Source: Halomonas sp. DQ26W (GTDB taxonomy: Bacteria > Pseudomonadota > Gammaproteobacteria > Pseudomonadales > Halomonadaceae). Taken from it: a DNA stretch of 64,000 bases. The translations under genes and the position numbers were made by a program. A model generated the notes under the pieces. It did not search any database. It worked only from the letters and a program-made list of their open reading frames with translations, and was not told the DNA's origin. The stretch covers positions 62,324-126,323 of the forward strand of contig NZ_QPKI01000007.1 in NCBI RefSeq assembly GCF_003339685.1, in the 5' to 3' direction. Below are positions 27,137-36,509 of the stretch, piece by piece (positions within the stretch are counted from its first letter, which is position 1; every line of letters starts with the position of its first letter).

Positions 27137-28312
27137 ATGACCATTGCTGACCGCTGGCTGCTGCCCGACGGCATGGACGAAGTGCTGCCGCCCCAGGCGA
27201 GCCGCATGGAAGAGCTGCGCCGGGCGCTGCTCGATCTCTATCACTGCTGGGGTTACGATCAGGTAATGCCGCCACCGGTGGAGTTTCTCGACTCCCTGCT
27301 GACCGGCACGGGCACCGACCTCGATCTGCAGACCTTCAAGCTGACCGATCAACTGACCGGCCGAATGATGGGGGTCAGTGCCGACGTGACCCCCCAGGTG
27401 GCACGGATGGACGCTCACTCGATGCGACACCAGGGGCCAGCCAGGCTCTGTTACTGCACCAACGTGCTGCGCGCCAAGGCCGACCAGCATCAGGGTGGAC
27501 GCAGCCCGGTGCAGGTCGGCGTCGAGCTGTTCGGTCATGCTGGCCTGGAGGCTGACCTGGAGATTCTGCTGCTGGCGTTGACCAGTCTCAGGGTGGCGGG
27601 CGCCGACGAGATCCATTTGGCCCTCGGACATATCGGCATCTACCGCAGCCTGGTCGAGGCGGCCGAACTTGATCGCGATCAGGAGAGGGCGCTGTTTGAA
27701 GCACTCGAACTGAAGTCTCCCGGTGCCCTGTCGGAGCAGGTCGATTCCAGCGTGTCTGACCCGGCATTGGCGGCAATGCTCATGGCGCTGGGTGAGCTGC
27801 ACGGCGGCCCGGAGGTGCTGGATGAGGCCGGCGATCGCTTTGCCGGCGCTCCGGTTGCCGTATCGGAGGCATTGGCTCAGTTGCGCGCGCTGCACCAAGG
27901 TGTGCTGGATGCCCACCCTCAGGTCGACCTCTATTTCGATCTTGCCGAGCTACGGGGCTACCGTTACCACACTGGCATGATGTTTGCGGCTTTCGTGCCC
28001 GGCTATGGCCAGGCGCTGGCCAAGGGCGGGCGCTATGATGACACCGGAAGGGCCTTTGGCCGTGCGCGACCGGCGACCGGCTTTTCCATGGATCTAAAGC
28101 TGCTGGCCAGCCTGGTACAAAGCGAACCTGCCGGTGATGGCATCTGGGCACCGGCACGAGGAGAGGGTGCTGGCGAAGCCATCGCGGCGCTGCGCGAGCG
28201 AGGCGAGCGAGTGGTACAGGCCTTGCCGGGCCAGGTTACCGCTCCCGCTGCACATCGCTGCAGTCGACGGTTGGTATACAGCGATGGCCAATGGCAGATA
28301 GTGGCACTCTAA
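27137..28312 (+). CDS. hisZ: ATP phosphoribosyltransferase regulatory subunit HisZ
   Basis: A 391-aa paralog of histidyl-tRNA synthetase without aminoacylation activity or anticodon domain. It activates the short form of HisG in the first step of histidine synthesis. Family features: WLLPDGMDEVLPPQASRMEELRR, VSADVTPQVARMDAH and the C-terminal GYRYHTGMMFAAFVPGYG with AKGGRYDD. Placement between hflC and purA is common in gammaproteobacteria with short HisG. The start MTIADRWLLPDG is preferred over an extension that begins inside the terminator. Confidence 0.94.
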   Translation: MTIADRWLLPDGMDEVLPPQASRMEELRRALLDLYHCWGYDQVMPPPVEFLDSLLTGTGTDLDLQTFKLTDQLTGRMMGVSADVTPQVARMDAHSMRHQGPARLCYCTNVLRAKADQHQGGRSPVQVGVELFGHAGLEADLEILLLALTSLRVAGADEIHLALGHIGIYRSLVEAAELDRDQERALFEALELKSPGALSEQVDSSVSDPALAAMLMALGELHGGPEVLDEAGDRFAGAPVAVSEALAQLRALHQGVLDAHPQVDLYFDLAELRGYRYHTGMMFAAFVPGYGQALAKGGRYDDTGRAFGRARPATGFSMDLKLLASLVQSEPAGDGIWAPARGEGAGEAIAALRERGERVVQALPGQVTAPAAHRCSRRLVYSDGQWQIVAL

Positions 28313-28317
28313 CTTGA

Positions 28318-29712
<1,395 letters not shown>

Positions 29713-29760
29713 CAGGGCTTCGTCGACACCGCAAGCGAATATAGATAATAGTGACATAGA

Positions 29761-29795
29761 AGCACAAGCCGGCTTGCGCCGGCTGGTGCTTTTTT
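29761..29795 (+). terminator. Rho-independent terminator after purA
   Basis: Stem AGCAC-A-AGCCGGC / GCCGGCT-G-GTGCT with a TTGC loop and one internal mismatch, followed by five T residues. It also separates purA from the convergent ATP-grasp gene, which ends at 29806. Confidence 0.9.
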
Positions 29796-29805
29796 AGTGC
29801 TCAGT

Positions 29806-31320
29806 TCATGGCGGGCTGATCACGCCCGCCTGATGTCGGCGTGCTTCCATGCGTGTGAGAAATACGCGCATGATGCGTTCATAAAGTGCTTTACCCAACA
29901 CGGCATCCTCTATGCCGGCGTCGACATTGGGATTGTCGTTGACTTCGATGACCACGACTCGCTTTCCCGCTTGCTTGAGATCCACACCATACAAGCCGTT
30001 GCCGATCAACCGGGTTGCCTTGAGGGCCGCCGCGAGTACCGCGGGCGGTGCGTCATCGGGATCATGGGTTGTAAAGCCGCCACTTTTCACTCTACTACCG
30101 GAGTGGTCATAGATCTGCCAATGGCCACGAGCCATGTAGTAACAGCTAGCGAAGAGAACCTGGCCGTCGAGTACGCCGATGCGCCAATCGTAGTCGGTAG
30201 GCAACCACTCCTGGAGCAGCAGCAGTGCCGAGGTCTCGAACAGCTTGGCCGCTTCGCGTTCCAACTGGTCAGGGTCCGAGACCTTCACCACGCCCCGGGA
30301 AAACGCGCCATCGGGTACTTTCAGCACTAGCGGAAACCCTAGGCCTTGCAACGATTCGGCAAGGCGCCCCCGGTCCCCTCGCTTGAGCAAGCGGCCTTCC
30401 GGTGCCGGGACGCCGCGGGCTCGCAGCAGGGCATGTAAATACACCTTGTTGGTGCAACGCAGGATATCCTGGGGGGTATCGATCACAACCAGGCCTTCAT
30501 GTTCCGCCAGCCGCGCCATGCGATAGGTGTGGTGGTCGAGGGCGGTGGTTTCGCGAATGAACAGACCGTCGAATTCGGCAAGCCGGCCCATGTCGCGCCG
30601 GGTGATCAGCGAAACGTCGATGCCCTGGCGACGTCCTGCACGGATAAAGGCGCGAAGCGCGCCGCGATTGCTGGGGGGAAGGGCTTCTTCAGGATCGACG
30701 AGGATCGCCAGGTCGAAGCGATATCGACGGCGAGCCTTGGGGGTGCGCCATACCCTCAGCGAGTGGCGATTGAGCGCTGTGGCGAACAGGTCCTGTTCGT
30801 CCACGCTCAGGTCCCGCAGGCGCAGTGGCTTGAGTCGTGCCAGGCGCCACAGGTCGTGACGACGCACCAGGCGGGCTTCCAGCAGCGGGCAGGGTAAGCG
30901 CTCGAACAGGCGCCGTGCCAGCTTGGACAGCCCAGGCTCGCGACATTCACCGAACAGCAACCGTAGCGTCAACTGGTCTCCGGCAAGCTGGCCTTCGCGC
31001 GACATTTCGCTGAGCAGCGGCGCCAGAGTGTCCAGCTGCAAGTCGGTCAGTGACTTGCGCTCCAGAGCATTGAGCGTCTCCACCGTGGGCAGGACCCGCT
31101 GCCCCCGGGCCTGGGCGAGGAGCGAGACATAGTAGCCGCTGCCCAGGTAGTCCATATCGCCGCACAGGTTGATGACATGGGTGGCACGGTCCTGATCATC
31201 GCGGCTGGTACGATGGCGTCGGTCCAGCGACAGAAAGTCGTCGGCACTGACCAGGTCCTCGGTGGGATAGTAGGGCCGCCAGTCATTCAGGCGGTCAACG
31301 ACGATACGCAGAGGGCACAT
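29806..31320 (-). CDS. RimK-family ATP-grasp ligase with RLAN N-terminal domain
   Basis: A 504-aa protein. About residues 1-150 form the RimK-like ATP-grasp N-terminal (RLAN) domain (MCPLRIVVDRLNDWRPYYPTEDL...DYLGSGYYVSLLAQARGQRVLPTV). The ATP-grasp ligase follows from about 210 (CTNKVYLHALLRARGVPAPEG; GFPLVLKVPDGAFSRGV; LLQEWLPTDYDWRIGVLDGQ; VVVIEVNDNPNVDAGIED). The final Glu and Asn are the usual Mg-binding residues. Such enzymes form amide bonds onto peptides or amino acids. The substrate of this subfamily is not known to me. The start ATG 31320 follows AGGAA. It diverges from a GNAT gene, a pairing seen repeatedly for this family. Confidence 0.85.
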   Translation of the reverse strand: MCPLRIVVDRLNDWRPYYPTEDLVSADDFLSLDRRHRTSRDDQDRATHVINLCGDMDYLGSGYYVSLLAQARGQRVLPTVETLNALERKSLTDLQLDTLAPLLSEMSREGQLAGDQLTLRLLFGECREPGLSKLARRLFERLPCPLLEARLVRRHDLWRLARLKPLRLRDLSVDEQDLFATALNRHSLRVWRTPKARRRYRFDLAILVDPEEALPPSNRGALRAFIRAGRRQGIDVSLITRRDMGRLAEFDGLFIRETTALDHHTYRMARLAEHEGLVVIDTPQDILRCTNKVYLHALLRARGVPAPEGRLLKRGDRGRLAESLQGLGFPLVLKVPDGAFSRGVVKVSDPDQLEREAAKLFETSALLLLQEWLPTDYDWRIGVLDGQVLFASCYYMARGHWQIYDHSGSRVKSGGFTTHDPDDAPPAVLAAALKATRLIGNGLYGVDLKQAGKRVVVIEVNDNPNVDAGIEDAVLGKALYERIMRVFLTRMEARRHQAGVISPP

Positions 31321-31475
31321 GGGGTTCCTGGCGAAATTTGGAGGAATGTTCAGCATGCCGTTGAGTAGGGTTATGGACAAGATGGTGGCAGGCTGAAAAG
31401 ATTTCATGCAGCGTGGCACTGACAAGAGTGCGACGCCTAGTCACAATCCGTTGCTGCCAGCCTGGAATTAATGAC

Positions 31476-31934
31476 ATGACCGTTGTGCTTCGCGAGGCTC
31501 AGGCCAAGGATCTCGATGCCCTCGTGCGTCTCGAACAGATTGCCTTCGAGGGCGACCGTTTCACCCGTCGGCAACTTTGGCACCTGCTCAACCGTGCCAA
31601 TGCCCATATCCTGCTCGCCGGAAACGCCGATGGCCGCCTCCTGGGTCATGGCATACTGCTGTTTCGTCGAAGCAGCCAGCGTGTGCGTCTCTACTCTTTC
31701 TGCGTGCACCCCGAAGCGCGCGGATTGGGAATTGGTCGTCAATTGCTCGGGGCTCTGGAGCAGGAGGCCCGGCGGCGTGGCGGTGAGCGGCTGGGTCTTG
31801 AGGTGCGGGCCGACAACCGGGCTGCACTGGCGCTGTATCGCCGCATGGGCTTCAGCCTGCTGCGCTGGTTGGAAGACTACTATGAGGATGGGTGCGCCGG
31901 CTGGCAGATGGAAAAGTCGCTGACGAAGGCGTGA
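31476..31934 (+). CDS. GNAT N-acetyltransferase, RimI-like
   Basis: A 152-aa single-domain acetyltransferase. The acetyl-CoA loop (RGLGIGRQLL) lies after the beta-4 strand (RLYSFCVHPEA), and the C-terminal part contains LGLEVRADNRAALALYRRMGF, which is very RimI-like. In many relatives this neighbour of the RLAN ATP-grasp gene is fused to a C39-like peptidase. No such domain is present here. The start MTVVLREAQAKDLDAL is used, since the upstream frame overlaps the divergent promoter region. The substrate is unknown, but joint modification of a small peptide or amino acid with the ATP-grasp enzyme is plausible. Confidence 0.85.
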   Translation: MTVVLREAQAKDLDALVRLEQIAFEGDRFTRRQLWHLLNRANAHILLAGNADGRLLGHGILLFRRSSQRVRLYSFCVHPEARGLGIGRQLLGALEQEARRRGGERLGLEVRADNRAALALYRRMGFSLLRWLEDYYEDGCAGWQMEKSLTKA

Positions 31935-32006
31935 TAGGTGAATATATCCGGCGGCTGCTAGAATGCGCTTTCACCCTCCTTTCTAACCGGCCAGTGGAAC
32001 TTGATC

Positions 32007-32492
32007 ATGCCATCCTTCGATATCGTTTCCGAATTCGACAAGCACGAAGCCAGCAATGCCGTTGACCAGGCCAACCGCGAGATCCAGAGCCGTTTCGACT
32101 TCAAGGGTGTTACGGCGAGCTTCGAACTCAATGGTGACACCGTTCAACTCGAGGCCGAGGTCGATTTCCAGCTGACGCAGATGCTCGACGTTCTGCGCAA
32201 TCGATTGATTGCCCGGGGTATCGATGCCCGCTGCATGGATCCTCAGGAGCCCGAGCTTTCCGGGGTCCGGGCCCGCCAGCAGATTGCCCTCAAGCAGGGG
32301 CTCGAACAGAAGGAGGCCAAGGATATCGTCAAGCGCATCAAGGACAGTAAGCTCAAGGTCCAGGCCCAGATCCAGGGCGATAAGGTCCGCGTGACCGGCA
32401 AGAAGCGTGACGACCTGCAGCAGGTCATGGCCCTGCTGCGTGGCGAGGGTGGCCCCGACCTGGCGCTTCAGTTCGACAACTTCCGCGACTAA
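32007..32492 (+). CDS. yajQ: YajQ-family nucleotide-binding protein
   Basis: A 161-aa protein with two ferredoxin-like domains (MPSFDIVSEFDKHEASNAVDQANREIQSRFDFKG...; QQIALKQGLEQKEAKDIVKRIKDSKLKVQAQIQGDKVRVTGKKRDDLQ). Members bind nucleotides, and some (Xanthomonas, Pseudomonas) bind cyclic di-GMP and influence transcription or phage development. ATG 32007 is the family start, two codons after a TTG. A GAGGCC/GGCCTC hairpin at 32507-32525 follows the stop. Confidence 0.93.
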   Translation: MPSFDIVSEFDKHEASNAVDQANREIQSRFDFKGVTASFELNGDTVQLEAEVDFQLTQMLDVLRNRLIARGIDARCMDPQEPELSGVRARQQIALKQGLEQKEAKDIVKRIKDSKLKVQAQIQGDKVRVTGKKRDDLQQVMALLRGEGGPDLALQFDNFRD

Positions 32493-32654
32493 GCGAGTCA
32501 TAGGAAGAGGCCAATGGGCGGCCTCCCATGGCGCGTCGCGTTTTGCCCTGTGGATTCGTCAGCACTCACCGTCGCTGAATTGACGGCTACCTTTGAGGTT
32601 CGGGAGCGGGCCCCCGTACAATGGTCGTCGATTCCCGTCAGGAGCCTTTACCCG

Positions 32655-35288
32655 ATGTCTGAACCCAAGCCGACCTATCTCAGCGACTATCGGCCGCCTG
32701 CCTACCGCGTTACACACACCGAGCTGACCTTTGATCTCAAGCCCGATGGCACCCGGGTCAAGGCCCGCCTGCACCTGGAGCGTCATCCGGAGCAGAAAGC
32801 AGGTGCCGCCCTCGAGCTCGATGGCGAACACCTCGCGCTCAAGTCCATTGCTGTGGACGGCCAGTCACTGGAAGAGGATGAGTATGCGCTCACGCCAACC
32901 GGTTTGATCGTACACCGGGTTCCGGAGCGCTTCCTGCTGGATACCGAGGTCGAAATCTCCCCACAGGACAATACGGCGCTCGAGGGGCTCTACGTCTCCA
33001 ATGGCATGTACTGCACCCAGTGCGAGGCAGAGGGATTTCGTCGCATCACCTATTACCCCGACCGGCCCGATGTCATGGCCACCTTTGCCACCACGGTCAT
33101 TGGCGACGCGAACGAGGAACCCGTGTTGCTTTCCAATGGCAACCCGGTGGAGCGGGGCGAGCTGCCTGATGGACGCCACTACGTGACCTGGGAGGATCCG
33201 CATCCCAAGCCCTGCTACCTGTTCGCCCTGGTCGCCGGGGATCTCGAGAAGGTGGAAGACAGTTTTACCACCATGAGCGGGCGCGAGGTGGCGCTGCAGA
33301 TCTGGGTCGAGGAGGAGAATCTCGACAAGACCGACCATGCCATGGCGTCACTGAAGCGGGCCATGACATGGGATGAGGAGACCTATGGGCGCGAGTACGA
33401 CCTCGATCTGTTCATGATCGTGGCGGTCAATGATTTCAACATGGGCGCCATGGAGAACAAGGGACTCAATATCTTCAATTCGGCGGCGGTGCTGACCCAC
33501 CCGCATACCGCCACCGATGCGGCTTTTCAGCGGGTCGAGGGGATCGTCGCCCACGAATATTTCCACAACTGGTCGGGAAACCGGGTGACCTGCCGCGACT
33601 GGTTCCAGCTCTCGCTGAAGGAGGGCTTCACCGTCTTCCGCGACCAGTGCTACTCCGCCGACATCAACTCGGCTGCGGTCAAGCGCATCGAAGACGTGTC
33701 CTTCTTCCGCACCGCACAGTTCGCTGAGGATGCCGGACCCACAGCGCACCCGATACGCCCCGATCACTATATTGAAATCACCAATTTCTATACGCTGACC
33801 ATCTACGAGAAGGGCGCAGAGGTGGTGCGCATGCTGCGCAATCTGGTGGGCTGGGAAGCCTTCCGTCGCGGCAGCGATGACTACTTCGAGCGCTTCGATG
33901 GCCAGGCGGTGACCATCGAGGACTTCGTCGGCTGCATGGCCGAGGCCTCCGGACTCGACCTTTCCCAGTTCATGCACTGGTACTCCCAGGCAGGGACGCC
34001 GGAGATAGATGCCCATGGCGAATACGACTATGCCAATGCCGAATACCACCTGACCCTGCGTCAGCGTACCCCGGCCACACCGGGGCAGCCCAATAAGCAG
34101 CCGTTACATGTCCCGGTGAGGATGGGGCTGGTAGGAACCAAGACGGGACGGGATCTAGCCCTGACTCTGGATGGCGCGAGCCTGGGCAGCGATGCGGTGA
34201 TCCACCTGCGTGAGTCGGAACAGTCCTTCGTCTTCACCGATGTCAGTGAAGCGCCGGTGCCCTCGCTGTTGCGTGGCTTCTCAGCGCCGGTACAGCTGCG
34301 TTTCCATTACAGTCGCGAGGACCTGGCCTTCCTGATGGCCAACGATTCCGACGGTTTCAATCGCTGGGATGCCGGTCAACGACTGGCCATGCTGGCACTT
34401 GACGACCTGATCGCTGCCCACCGCAACGGCGTCGAAAAGGTTATGGATCCGCGTCTCGTCGAGGCCTTCCGCGCCTTGATCGAGCGAGGAGGCGATGACA
34501 AGGCGGTGCTGGCCGAAATGCTGACGCTCCCTTCGGAGGCCTATATTGCCGAGCAGCAGCCGTTGGTAGATGTGGATGCCATCCATGCGGCTCGCACCTT
34601 CGTCAAGCAGTCCCTGGCCGTCGCCCTGCGCGACGAGCTTTTGGCACTATTCGAAGCCAATTGCTCGGATGCCCCCTATGCGCCCGAGCCGCAGCAAATC
34701 GGCCAACGCAGCCTCAAGAACGTGGCACTCTCCTACCTGCTGGCGATAGAGGACCAGCGGGGTATTGAATCGGCCCAGGCACAGTTTGCTGCCGAACACA
34801 ACATGACCGACGTGCGTCACGCCCTGACCCTGCTGACCCACAGTAGCCGAAACGACCTGGCCGATCCGGCACTGCGAGCCTTTGGCGAGAAGTGGGCTCA
34901 CGATCCTCTGGTCATGGACCAGTGGTTCAGCATCCAGGTCACACGCCCCCAGTCGGATGCGCTGGATCGGGTCAAATACCTGATGGCCCATCCGGCCTTC
35001 TCATTGAAGAACCCCAATCGGGTGCGGGCCCTGGTGGGCACCTTCGCCAACCAGAATCGGGTCAACTTCCATCGCATGGATGGCGAAGGCTACCGGTTAC
35101 TTGCCGATGTGGTGATCGATCTCAATCGCTTCAATCCGGAAATCGCTGCCCGGCTGATCACACCACTGACCCGCTGGCAGCGCTTCGACGAGTCGCGCCA
35201 GGAGCTGATGAAGCATGAGCTCGAACGAATTCGTGCCGAGGAACTCTCGCCGAATGTGTATGAGGTGGTGGAAAAGGCCCTCGCTTGA
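32655..35288 (+). CDS. pepN: Aminopeptidase N
   Basis: An 877-aa M1 zinc aminopeptidase with broad specificity, active in cytoplasmic peptide turnover. GAMEN (264-268) recognises the free N-terminus. HEYFH (300-304) with the downstream Glu in SLKEGFTVFRDQ forms the zinc site. Length and C-terminal domain match E. coli PepN. The start MSEPKPTYLSDYRPPAYRV follows AGGAGCC. An upstream extension from 32514 has no homology. It is probably monocistronic. Confidence 0.97.
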   Translation: MSEPKPTYLSDYRPPAYRVTHTELTFDLKPDGTRVKARLHLERHPEQKAGAALELDGEHLALKSIAVDGQSLEEDEYALTPTGLIVHRVPERFLLDTEVEISPQDNTALEGLYVSNGMYCTQCEAEGFRRITYYPDRPDVMATFATTVIGDANEEPVLLSNGNPVERGELPDGRHYVTWEDPHPKPCYLFALVAGDLEKVEDSFTTMSGREVALQIWVEEENLDKTDHAMASLKRAMTWDEETYGREYDLDLFMIVAVNDFNMGAMENKGLNIFNSAAVLTHPHTATDAAFQRVEGIVAHEYFHNWSGNRVTCRDWFQLSLKEGFTVFRDQCYSADINSAAVKRIEDVSFFRTAQFAEDAGPTAHPIRPDHYIEITNFYTLTIYEKGAEVVRMLRNLVGWEAFRRGSDDYFERFDGQAVTIEDFVGCMAEASGLDLSQFMHWYSQAGTPEIDAHGEYDYANAEYHLTLRQRTPATPGQPNKQPLHVPVRMGLVGTKTGRDLALTLDGASLGSDAVIHLRESEQSFVFTDVSEAPVPSLLRGFSAPVQLRFHYSREDLAFLMANDSDGFNRWDAGQRLAMLALDDLIAAHRNGVEKVMDPRLVEAFRALIERGGDDKAVLAEMLTLPSEAYIAEQQPLVDVDAIHAARTFVKQSLAVALRDELLALFEANCSDAPYAPEPQQIGQRSLKNVALSYLLAIEDQRGIESAQAQFAAEHNMTDVRHALTLLTHSSRNDLADPALRAFGEKWAHDPLVMDQWFSIQVTRPQSDALDRVKYLMAHPAFSLKNPNRVRALVGTFANQNRVNFHRMDGEGYRLLADVVIDLNRFNPEIAARLITPLTRWQRFDESRQELMKHELERIRAEELSPNVYEVVEKALA

Positions 35289-35336
35289 TGTGAGGGTTAT
35301 TGGGCGAGAGCGATTTGCGTCGCGAGCGATGATAGG

Positions 35337-35409
35337 CTGGTCGCCGCCGGAGCGCAGCTCCCGGAATGTAGCCTGCTACATGAGGAGAGCGAGCACCGCC
35401 GGCGGCCAG
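35337..35409. repeat. Folded intergenic element after pepN
   Basis: Outer stem GCCGCCGG (35343-35350) / CCGGCGGC (35399-35406), extendable by CTG/CAG, encloses a GGAGC-GCA-GCTCC hairpin and the perfect hairpin ATGTAG-CCTG-CTACAT (35366-35381). It has no U-tract. The sequence between pepN and the convergent small membrane gene (35289-35442) holds nothing else that I can see. Only one copy is present in the window. Confidence 0.5.
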
Positions 35410-35442
35410 GGTATCGAGCGCAGCAGCAAAGCCTCCGTCCAA

Positions 35443-35730
35443 TCAATTGATCAGCCAGCTTAAAACCGTGACGCCGAGCAGCCCCCAGATCAGGGTCGCC
35501 ACCAGGCGCCGGCGCAGCAGGGCGCGCAGGGCCAGATACAGTAGCCCCAGGCCGAGCAGCAGTACTGCCAGGCTGATCACGGTGGGCGGAATGTCCAGCG
35601 CGGAGGCTAGGCCGTCAAAGAATCCCTGGGCTGAGGCACCCAGGTTATGGAAGAACACGATCAGCAGGTCGACCACGAAGCGAATCATCGCGCCCAGTGT
35701 TTCGCCCAGCCAGGAAAAGAAATCTTGCAT
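35443..35730 (-). CDS. Small membrane protein of the DUF1538/P-II operon (95 aa)
   Basis: A 95-aa protein that I do not recognise. Hydrophobic segments: about residues 15-33 (amphipathic, IRFVVDLLIVFFHNLG), 50-71 (TVISLAVLLLGLGLLYLALRAL) and 76-94. A basic patch (RALLRRRL) between the last two suggests a cytoplasmic loop. It lies 17 bp after the CBS gene on the same strand, so it is probably the last gene of the four-gene operon and might be an accessory subunit of the transporter. Function unknown. Confidence 0.7.
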   Translation of the reverse strand: MQDFFSWLGETLGAMIRFVVDLLIVFFHNLGASAQGFFDGLASALDIPPTVISLAVLLLGLGLLYLALRALLRRRLVATLIWGLLGVTVLSWLIN

Positions 35731-35747
35731 ATGCAGGTCCGGTCGGC

Positions 35748-36134
35748 TTACTCGATCATGTCGAGAACGGTCCCTACGATATCATCCATTGTGACCAGGC
35801 CTACCAACTTGTTGTCATCGAGCACCAGAATCCGCTTGACCACACTGTCGGTCATCAGGCTGGCGACATGACGAACATCCAGTGATTCGCCGACCCCGAT
35901 GGCCGGCTTGGCACAGACGTCATAGACGTTGATCAGGTCGATATCGCCATTTTCGGCGACGATGGTCTTGAGAATATTGGTGTAGGTGATCAGGCCCCAG
36001 GCATCGTGGGGGTCCTGCTGCTCGACGACCAGGCATTTGAGATTGTGGCGCTTCATCAAGCCCAGGGCGTCGCGCAGGGTGGCGAAGGGCGACACCGTCA
36101 CCACGTCGCGCATCATGATGTCCTTGACCAGCAT
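35748..36134 (-). CDS. CBS-domain-pair protein
   Basis: A 128-aa protein made of one CBS pair (MLVKDIMMRDVVTVSPFATLRDALGLMKRHNLKCLVVEQ...VKRILVLDDNKLVGLVTMDDIVGTVLDMIE). Such modules bind adenosine nucleotides or SAM and act as energy sensors. The N-terminal start is complete. It is the third gene of the operon, 24 bp after the P-II-like gene. A stand-alone CBS pair beside a transporter and a P-II-like protein suggests control of transport by nucleotide levels; this is inference. Confidence 0.88.
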   Translation of the reverse strand: MLVKDIMMRDVVTVSPFATLRDALGLMKRHNLKCLVVEQQDPHDAWGLITYTNILKTIVAENGDIDLINVYDVCAKPAIGVGESLDVRHVASLMTDSVVKRILVLDDNKLVGLVTMDDIVGTVLDMIE

Positions 36135-36158
36135 CTTGTCACTCCGTCTGTTATTGGA

Positions 36159-36509
36159 TCAGTGGTCGTGCCTGAGCCGCTCCTCGAAGCGCTTGACCTG
36201 AGACATGTCGATTCCGCCGAGATGCTCCACGGGCAGCGTCATGACCAGCCCCTTGGAGTCGTCGCCGGAAGGGTTGAGCACCTGCCTTATGGCCTTGAGT
36301 ACCTTGAGCGACAGGCTTTTCTCCAGCGTCATCATCATGATGCTCTGACTGCCTTCGAAGGTCAGACCGAAGAAGGTCTTCTTGCGCTCTCCCCCGATAC
36401 CCCGGCCCGACATCAGGGTCATCCCCACCGCGCCCGCTTCGGTGGCGGCATCGATGCACTCCTGCTCGAGCTCCTCCGGTGCAATGGCGACCAACAGCGA
36501 AAACTTCAT
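36159..36509 (-). CDS. P-II-like signalling protein
   Basis: A 116-aa protein with the ferredoxin-like P-II fold pattern: MKFSLLVAIAPEELEQECIDAATEAGAVGMTLMSGRGIGG, then a loop region (GERKKTFFGLTFEGS), then a strand (SIMMMTLEKSLSLKVLKAIRQVL). It lacks the GlnB uridylylation tyrosine context, so it belongs to the wider P-II-like superfamily that regulates membrane transporters. ATG 36509 overlaps the transporter stop by four bases, so translation is coupled and a physical partnership is likely. A longer frame to 36539 begins inside the transporter gene. Confidence 0.82.
   Translation of the reverse strand: MKFSLLVAIAPEELEQECIDAATEAGAVGMTLMSGRGIGGERKKTFFGLTFEGSQSIMMMTLEKSLSLKVLKAIRQVLNPSGDDSKGLVMTLPVEHLGGIDMSQVKRFEERLRHDH

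Noticed and set aside
29797..30897. Plus-strand frames of 177 and 132 codons opposite the ATP-grasp gene
   Set aside because: Non-homologous shadows; the ATP-grasp motifs on the minus strand are unambiguous.
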